From NCBI GenBank assembly GCA_007922195.1, contig ML681994.1, positions 49,984,153 to 50,048,152 on the forward strand: a stretch of 64,000 nucleotides of DNA. The letters are read 5' to 3'. The notes beneath the pieces were generated by a model, which had not been told where the DNA came from, did no database searches, and was given only the letters and a program-made list of their open reading frames with translations. Of this stretch, positions 46,401-55,400 are shown piece by piece. The stretch comes from Podocnemis expansa (lineage: Eukaryota > Chordata > Testudines > Podocnemididae). How positions within the stretch are numbered: position 1 is the first letter of the stretch; each line of letters opens with the position of its first letter. Made by a program: the position numbers and the translations under genes.

Positions 46401-49400
46401 CTGGTGGCTCACAAGAATGCTTGTGTAATCAAGGCTGAAGTATATATGTCTTTGAATCTAATTTAAGCTGCCAGTCATGATGCCCTCTTAGAAATGCATC
46501 TTAAAAAAGAACAGTTACAGAATAACAATTTTATGAGATTTGTTTTCCACATGGATTTCACTCTTAGTGGAATATCCAAGATCAATTCTGTTGGCTAACA
46601 TTATACACTGTGGCCGTGTCGGTGCTCTAGATGCTCTCTTGCTCCCCTACTTGAGGGTACAAAGAGCTGAGCGGGCCCAGTTATCCCTAAATTCCTTGCC
46701 AGTACAGGATCCGAGGAAAATAGAACTGCATAATAGCAGGGAAGAAGGTCAAAGTCCTGGAATCCATGTGGAACTACATCTGAGATACTAGTTACTGAAG
46801 TGTATGTAACCACTCTGTGTGACTGTTCTCTGGGCCGGTCCGCCCATAGAGGTGACCTAGGCAGTCACTTAGGGTGCCGGCCTGTAGGGGGCATCGAGTG
46901 CTGTGCTGGGGCCAGTGAGCTTCCCACCCTGCTCTGCTGGCATCGGGCCGCGGGCGGGGAGGCGGACTCCGCTGGGGGAGCGAAGCCACTGCCACAATTC
47001 AGACCAGCAGGCCGCGCAGTGGCCGCCTGCCACCTGCCCAGGCTTGGAGGGGACATGGGGGGGAGGGGGGGCACCATGCCACGGCAAGGAGGGGGGTGGA
47101 CTTGTGTCAGCTTTGATTGTCCTCATTGATTTCAGGCTTGATGTCTAACAAGCTGCCTGTCTGCTTGGAAGTAGTTACTAGGAGTCTTACTTTAAAGGAG
47201 GACTTCAGGACAGCTTTAACAAAATGGGCAACTGATCTGGAAGCCTTTACTGAAGAAAGTATATTGGAAATGTGTGGCCTGAGCTCCAAGTGGCTGTTCT
47301 ATAGACTTCAGAGATATGGATGATATTAAAAAAGAAAGCAATCCTTATGGAGGAAACCTGTGTTGTAGTGTAATCAGCTCTACTGTAGCTAGGCAGATCT
47401 AACTTGACTGAACCATAACATGTCCTTTTACAGTTGGAAATTGATTTAGATAATCTCTAGGAAGATACGTCCTGACTTTGAATTCTGCCTGCAAAGGCTG
47501 CAATCTGTGTATGGTCCTGAATTACGGAACGGTGCTATCCCTTTACACTGATAGGCCAAATATGTGAAATGTAAGCCCCCAACACCAAACCTGAGTGGGG
47601 CTTGGGGAAATGAAGAAATTGATTCACTTGGCGTTCTGCTACTTGAGGAGGAGTTCCTATGTACGTACAGGAGGAGGAATATATTTCCTTCAAGGGAGGG
47701 GTTCTTCCGTAAGGAGTGCCCTGCTGCTGTGACGGGAATGTTGGTGCTTCAGCTGACTCCTTAGCTAATAATTCAAAAGCTGGTGGGTAGGATGTTTCCA
47801 CCATCTCTTTCAGGGAGAGTTGATTCCAACACCAGACCCACGCTTAGTACTGAGGAACTTGGCCAAGAGAGACATGACCTATAGACATAGTGGGTGCCAA
47901 AGTGTCCTGTTGCTAATTGGAATCAGAGAATGTGAAGGGTCTTGTCTGGATTTTGGCCCATAGGAGGTTGGTATGTCTCTCTCTGGAAAACAATACTTGT
48001 TTCCTCTCTGGGGTGGTGCTCTCCTTTGCCCCTATCAAAAGATATTGACATTGGAATTGTGGCGGCTGAATGGGGCATTTATGGCCTGGGAGTTTTGGGT
48101 GGAATCCCTGGTATGTGGGTCACTATTGGAGAGAGATTGATGAGATATCTGGCTGGCTGTGGCCCTCCCTCAATGTCCAAGAAAGTTTGCATTGATCTCC
48201 AGAGGAGAAGTAACTTCACTTAGGTTACCATGATGCTTGGAGAAGGCGAAACATCTGGAAAGTTGCTTGAAATGTTCCCTAATCAGAGTAGGCACTGAGA
48301 GTGTCCATCGTTAATAGGCATGAGTACATGGGGAATGTATCTTGAATCTTGGAGACCTAGTTTCTGCATCTTGCTAATGTCTCTGAACAGAGGTGAGGGT
48401 GATGTCTAGCCTGAAGAAAACTTACCTAAGAGACTTCTTTTATTAAGTTAGGCAATTAAATATTTCTCTAATAACCGATTAATAAAAATACTGATGAAAA
48501 CTATCCTCATGGGAAGTCTCAGCATCTGGGCTCCAGCCCAAGCCTGAACATTTACAGTTTTATAGCCCTGCATCCTGAGACCCACTAACTTTAGGTAGCT
48601 CACACAGGTGTTTTATTGCAGTGTAAACATACCCTAAATGTTCTTTGGCAGGGGAGAGAACCTCTGGTGCTCCAACAGACGACACTGCCTGTGAAAGAAT
48701 CTGATCTTGCACGTACAGGGCATACACCTACTACAAATGGAAACCCCATCGGCGATCGCTTGAAAATCTTTCTCTTTTACTAGGGTCCTCTGAATGCCTT
48801 CTGGAGGCTTGAGAATTATAATTTATTTTGGTCATCTGGCCAAGGAGAACTAAAGAATTGAACTTATTTTATAAATCATCGACTCTGTAATTGTTAGGGA
48901 TTACCACTGAACAGTGAGAAATCTCTTCGGCATCTGATTATGTTCCTTGATCATTACTGAAGATGACTTGAACTGTACGGTGGATAAAAATCAATGCTTT
49001 TAAAATTTAAATTATTTAAAAAAACCAAAACTATTCAAAATTAAATGTGAGATTGGCAACTGATGTTAAGGCCTAATATTCAAGCGGCGCATGTTCTCTG
49101 CCAAACTGCTGAAGTGTTGGAAGTCACCAGTTAATCACCTGGAACCACAGTTTGCTGAAGTACTATTAAACCATTCTTTGACAGTACTAGTTTCTTCAGA
49201 TGTAGAGAGAACACTCTTCATTTCAATTTGCTTCAGTGACTGATCTATTCTAAATTAAGCTGATTGGCTGTTGAAAAAGCAGGCAAGTCCCCCCCCACCT
49301 ATGAATAAAAATAGGATGTGATCTATTGGTTCTCAAATCCTTACGGATATGGTGGCCAGAAAAAAATGGGCGTACAGATGCTTCCTGTATTTATTAAGAG

Positions 49401-52400
49401 TTGGCTTTAAATGCAAAATTTATCTTGATAAGTGTTTTTCTTGCATATTTAGTGAATTTAAGGTAGTTTTATTTAACTAATAAAAACAACCTCCATTTTA
49501 AAGTTGCCTTTAATTTAATTCCGATTTCCCATCTACATGCAACTTGACAAAAAGATCACAAGTAACAACACATGGATCATTTAGTATGATGTTGTGCCAT
49601 TTTTTAACATAATAAAAATGTAAAAATTAAGAATCTGAATAAGTCTGTTTAAATTATATAATTATATATATATTGGTTAGCAAAAGAAGTAACACCACCA
49701 AATGTAGAGTAATGGCTGTATTTAATTGCAGATCAAGATAATATGCCAGTCAGTGAGATTCCACCTATCTTTAGAATGAGATAAAAAAAGTACAAATGGG
49801 GGTTGGGGTGGAGGGGGATTAAAATTCTTTATTTAAACAGAGATTTTCTACTTGCTTACATAAATCATGACAACAAGTGAGGAATTAAATAAATCCATCC
49901 TGATGGGATCTGACCCATAGTTCATGTGCATAATGAACTGGTGCAAGTGCTTTGGTATAGTACAGTGGAAAGTAAAATCATCACCTGGTGGCGCTGTTCC
50001 CACTTGTTTTGTTCCCTATATCAATTCAGAAAATACCCAAACTCTGACCCATCGGTAAAGTAACGTCTTCACACATGTTGGATGTTTGTTGGTAACTCAT
50101 GCTGCCACTTTTCCCATTTTTTTATTCGTGCAAAAGAAGACAGAAGAAGGTGCAAAAGCTTGCCAAAAGGAGCTGAAGCTAATATGTCATGAGGACTACC
50201 AGACATGAATTGATCCAAACAAATTCTAAGCATGTAGAAATTTTTATATACATTGTTTTAAAAAAATAGAAAATAAGAAATTAAAACAATTTCAGGGTTT
50301 GAAAGTTGGGCTGTCAAATGATTAAAAAAAATCCCAATTAATTTTGAGATTAAAATAATCACAATGAACTGCACTTCAAGCATACTCTTAATAGATTAAC
50401 AATTTAATTTATAAATATTTTGGATGTTTGTCAAAAAGTGAACATTTGAATCTAGTTGCAGGGAAAAGACTCCAAACCTTTATATTTTGCAATTCTAGAC
50501 TAAGGTATCTAATGTGAGAAAACTATCTCAGATGTTTTAGAACCATCAAAACCACCTTCCACCAAATGGAATTCAATTTAATAATCTTTCAGTTGTGAGA
50601 AAATTGCAATGTCTTTTTATTTCATGGTTGATTTTTATTAGTAGCAACTTGGCATTGCTATCTTGATGTAAGATAGTACCAGGGAATATTCTTTTTTTCA
50701 AGTACAGTGTTTGCTGCTTTGTCAAGTGATATTGAATGAAACAAGGCTCACACCTCTGGAGAAATTAAGGCAGATTGCTCAAAAGGCAACAGATTATGTC
50801 CCTAGGTTAGAAACTTTTGGCAGAACTAGTAAGCTTACTATTATTCATGTGAAAGAACTGATGTAAATTATGTTCTTCATTATTCTCACTCAAAATCCTC
50901 AGCAGGATTGGTTTTTTGAAGGATATTAGAAGTTGTGACTGAGCTAGCACCTCAGCTAAGAAATATGTTTTAAGTTGCTTATTATCTGGGGAGTGAGGGG
51001 AACAGTGCAGTCTGAAACTTCAGAATTTTCATCTTATGGGTGTGTATTTGTTAGCTATGTGCAGCTTGCTAAAATTTCATTTGCCATTTTCTGGGCATTA
51101 TTCTTATGTGGGAAGTGAACTTTTCATGCTTCAATACTATTTTTGCCTCCCCTCAATTCAAGTGTGTTACATTTTTGAAACTTAAGATTCCTTGTTGATT
51201 TAATTGTCAGTAGGACATCTTAAATTAGACATAGAGAGAGCCTATCTAGAAATTATTATAAAGTATTTGGAAAATGTGTACAGCAGATGTGTAATGTTAT
51301 ATTTGACTTTTCCATTAAATATTTAACTCTACTGAGCTATGACACTCTACATAGGTGTAAGATCATTCAGAACAACACTGATCCTACAGCTAAACCCTAT
51401 ATTTTACATAGGCTAAACCTGGTTATTTCAGTGATTTGTTTCTTGCACAGACAGGGCAACATTAAATTTTTGTTTGTAAAAGCAGATAAAAATTTTCATT
51501 TCAACATTAGTGGAAGAAATAGTGAGAGTTTGATGCTAATAGTGAAAAGCAGTTTCAGCAAGTTTGAATTAAATGCCAGATTGCTATTTGAATTTTGATT
51601 TCAGTGTGTTACTGGTTATATTCAACTTAGCTTCAGTTTGCAATTATTTTGCTAAATTACCTCCATTAGTAAGGAAGAAATCTTCCTGATAAATTGTACT
51701 GCGTTTTATTTCGTAGCTATGAAGAAAAAGAGAATCTTAGTTTGAGATTTTTTTTTTAATGTACATTTTATTGTGCATATGTGCAAGGCTGGCCTGTTGT
51801 AACCTTGGGTGTGTGTGTTCTGGAACAGCTTTCAGGTGACATTAATATTAAAGAAATCGTGAACCTAAAAGAAGGAAAAATCTCAGGACTGTTTCATTTT
51901 GAAAGTAATTAGAATAGAATAGAGTCATAGGGTTGGAAGGGACCACATGAGATCATCAAGTCTGACCCTGGGCTTGAACCCAGGGCTTGAACCCAGGACC
52001 TTCTGCATATTAAGCAGAGGTGCTAGCTACTACACTATTTAATTATATGGCTAAAGTTTATTTTAAAATATTTAATTTTGCAGGTGGGTCTAAGAGAGTT
52101 GATCAGTCTCCTCTGAATTCAGGAAGTTCTGAAAGTAAAACATACCAGAGCTTTCAGCAGATGAGGAATGCAGTGGAGAAGGACAGGAAGAGTGAGAGAG
52201 CTAAAGGACGTGGTAAAGACTTCGCTCTTATCCTCATGCCCTTGTATGCTATTGGTGTGGGAGTGTTTGCAGCATACAAATTCCTAAAGGTAAATATTAA
52301 CTATAAATCTCTCAATCGTGGAAGTGAGAGATGGCAAAGGCCTAACAGGCCATTTATTTCTCCCTTGCTCTTCTGAAGTGCGTACAGTGTAAATGAGATG

Positions 52401-55400
52401 AAAGTCAAAACTGGTCAGCATGACAAGAAGTCAGAACACAACAACTGCCTGACTGCTTTTGAGGTTTCTTCTGTGGGTATCCTGACAGAGAAGAGTTTTA
52501 GGGAGGATGAGGTGGTTCTGTGGGTGTTTATGGGGAGCCTCTTCCCATGCATGAAGAGCAATATGCGAGAGAGCATGAAGGTACTTGTTCGTAACATGCT
52601 TGCTTGATTTACAAATACTAGTGTCCTTGTCAGAACAGATTGCTACCTTGATGTATATAGGAGATAATAAGGAAGAACAGGAGTTGAAGGGCCTTTAAAA
52701 GTGAAGATGAGTAGCTTTTTTTTTTGTTTGTTTGTTTTTTGTTTTTGCTGTAAGGAAAGGGAGGAATGTAAAGAGAGATGACATAGTTTTATATATACAT
52801 TTCGTTATGCTTGGCCTGTTTTTTGGCAGCCTTTGCAATAAATTGTCTGATTCTGAAGAGTGTAGTTTTTAGTGAGAGTACATGAAAAAATAAAATAGCT
52901 TTATTTTATATAATGCTTCTCTTTATATTTTATATAAAGCAACAAAACACGAGGTGTACTAGCAAAATTAGAATGTTTTGGAAAAATGTTTCATGGATGT
53001 TATTTCACAGACTTTAAAGTGTCACTTTTGTCAAAAAATTTGGGTAGTTTCAGTGAGAGCTTTGCTGTTTTTGACATAGCTTAGTTCAAGGAGTCAGTGG
53101 GATCAGGGGTGAATGAAAAAGAACATTACAATGTAAATGGCTGTAACTTTTAATACATTTTAGAAACCTTATTTAAGCACATGTCATCTAAAATGCATGC
53201 TGAGCTATTATGTTGGCTGAAGTGTAACTTTACTGTTTTTTATAGATGAAATCTAAAGAAGGAAGTTCTTCCAAGAAAGAGAAAAATACAGAAGATAAGG
53301 CAAAAGAAACAGGCAAGGCATAAGTTCAGAACATGCATAATCACAAAATGCAGTATTCCTTCTACAGTAAAACAATATGTATTCATTAATTATGTTGCCA
53401 AACAAAATCCAATACTTAGTTTATTAAAATGCTTTAAGGAACATTAGCAAGGCTATTAAGTTTAAAACTAGGTGCTTGGGCACATGATAATGTGGTCGTA
53501 AAAATGTGGGGCTGGAAGGGACTCAAAGCAATTGTCTAGCCCACCCTCTGTGTTAAGGCTGCACCAAGTTTGTCCAATCTTTTCTTAGAAGCCTCTAGCA
53601 AGGATTCTGCAACCTCTCTTGAAATCCTGTTTCAGAGCTTAACTATCCTTTGAGTGAAAGGTTTTTTTCTTAATATCCAACCTACATCTCCACTGCTTCA
53701 GATTATGCGAATTACTCCCTGTCTTGCCTTGAGTGGACATGGAGAACAATTTTTATATGCACAGGCACTCCAAAGTTTTATAGAGAAGGGGTTACTTTAT
53801 TTTACTTTAATGTATACTCAGCCAAAAACATAATTGACTTTTATTCCTTTGCTACCACTTCATAGTGAAAACTTGTGTCTAATACGCAGTCTTCTCTTTT
53901 AGAACATCAGCTTTTGGAACTGGAGCAGCATCTAGCACAGACGGAGAAAATGTTAAATTCTTTATTGACTCAGTTAGACCCCCTGTCAAACTGGTGAGTA
54001 ATTTCACAGTTTATGCCTTGCATAAAATTGTACTAATTGCCTTCTAACTGTTTAGGTAGTCTGAGAAATCATATTTCTGAGGTGAGAGGTACTGAGAAGC
54101 CTAGTTTGTAACATTTGCATACTGCTCTACAGACAGTAGCTAACTGCAGATTTAAACAGGCAGTCCTACATACAGCGCCCGTGTTCCCATATAAAGATGA
54201 GCACTATAGTAATAGGGGTAATGTTGTGAAGCGGTATTCCTCTTCAAGTGCTTGTTCATGACGCCCATTGCAGTGGAGGGGTGTGCATCCCCTGAGCACT
54301 GCCAGTTGAAAGATTTTTCCCTCAGCGGTAGTGCTGGATTTAGGCGCAAGCCCAAGTAAGCCATGGCTGAAGGCCTCACATTAGGGCAGGGGTACTCAAA
54401 AGGCGGCCCGCGGTCCACAATGCGGACCGCAAAGACCTTTCCTGTGGACCGCGACAGCAGGGGCGTCACTGGGGCGGGGAGAGACCCAGGGCACGGGCCC
54501 TGCCCCCGCCCCCAGAGGGCAGGCCCCACCCCCCAGCCAGAAGGGCACGCCCCCTGGCTTGGGATACAGCCGGGGGAGGCCGCACCGCTGCTGGCAGCTA
54601 GGCCGCGGCGCGGCGTGGCGCAGCCCGGCCTGGCCCAGCACGGCCCGCCATGCCGCACAGCTTCAAGCCTGGAGACCTGGTCTTCACCAAGATGAAAGGG
54701 TACCTGCACTGGCTGGCCCGGGTGAGCCCCAGCCCAGCCTGCCTGGGGGCTGCCCTGCCCCTGCCCCTGCCCCTGCCCCTGCCCCTGCCCCGCGCTGAGG
54801 GCGGGGTCTGAGTGTTGAGGAGCTGGGATGCTCCGGGTCATGGGGTGCTGGGGTGGGTGGTGGGGTGGTTGTTGGGGAAATGGGGTGCAAGGGTGGCTGT
54901 TGGCAGAGGTGGGGTGCAGGGGGTAATGGGTCATGAGGTGCTGGGGTGGGTGGTGGGGAAATGGGGTGCACGGGCGGATGTTGGCAGAGGTAGGGTGCAG
55001 GGTGTAATGGGTCACGAGGTGCTGGGGTGGGAGCTAGAGTGTGATGGGGTGTCAGGAGATGGTCCCGTATTGTGGGGTGCAGAGATGGGTGTTGGAAGAG
55101 ATGGAGTGAAGAGGGAGAAGATGATGGATTGTGGGGAACAGGGTTGTGGAGAGATGAGGTGAGGAAAGGGATATGGATTGGGGCAAGAGGACATCAGGGA
55201 TGACAGTTGGCAGCTGGGGTGGTCGGGTGTGTGTTTTTTTTTGGTTTGGTTTTTTTTTTTTGACAAAGTTCAAATGTCTTGGTCAAGGTAGGCGAAGGTC
55301 CAAATTCAAGAGAAAGCAATCCAAAAAAAGTAAAGAAATAAAAAGAGGTTGGGGTCTGTTCAAAAGCACCTGGTGGTCTCGATTTGGCCAGCAGTCTGCA

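Noticed and set aside
47942..48223. Possible exon with a Trp/Gly-rich peptide in intron 1
   Set aside because: No flanking splice sites with a matching phase and no recognisable domain.
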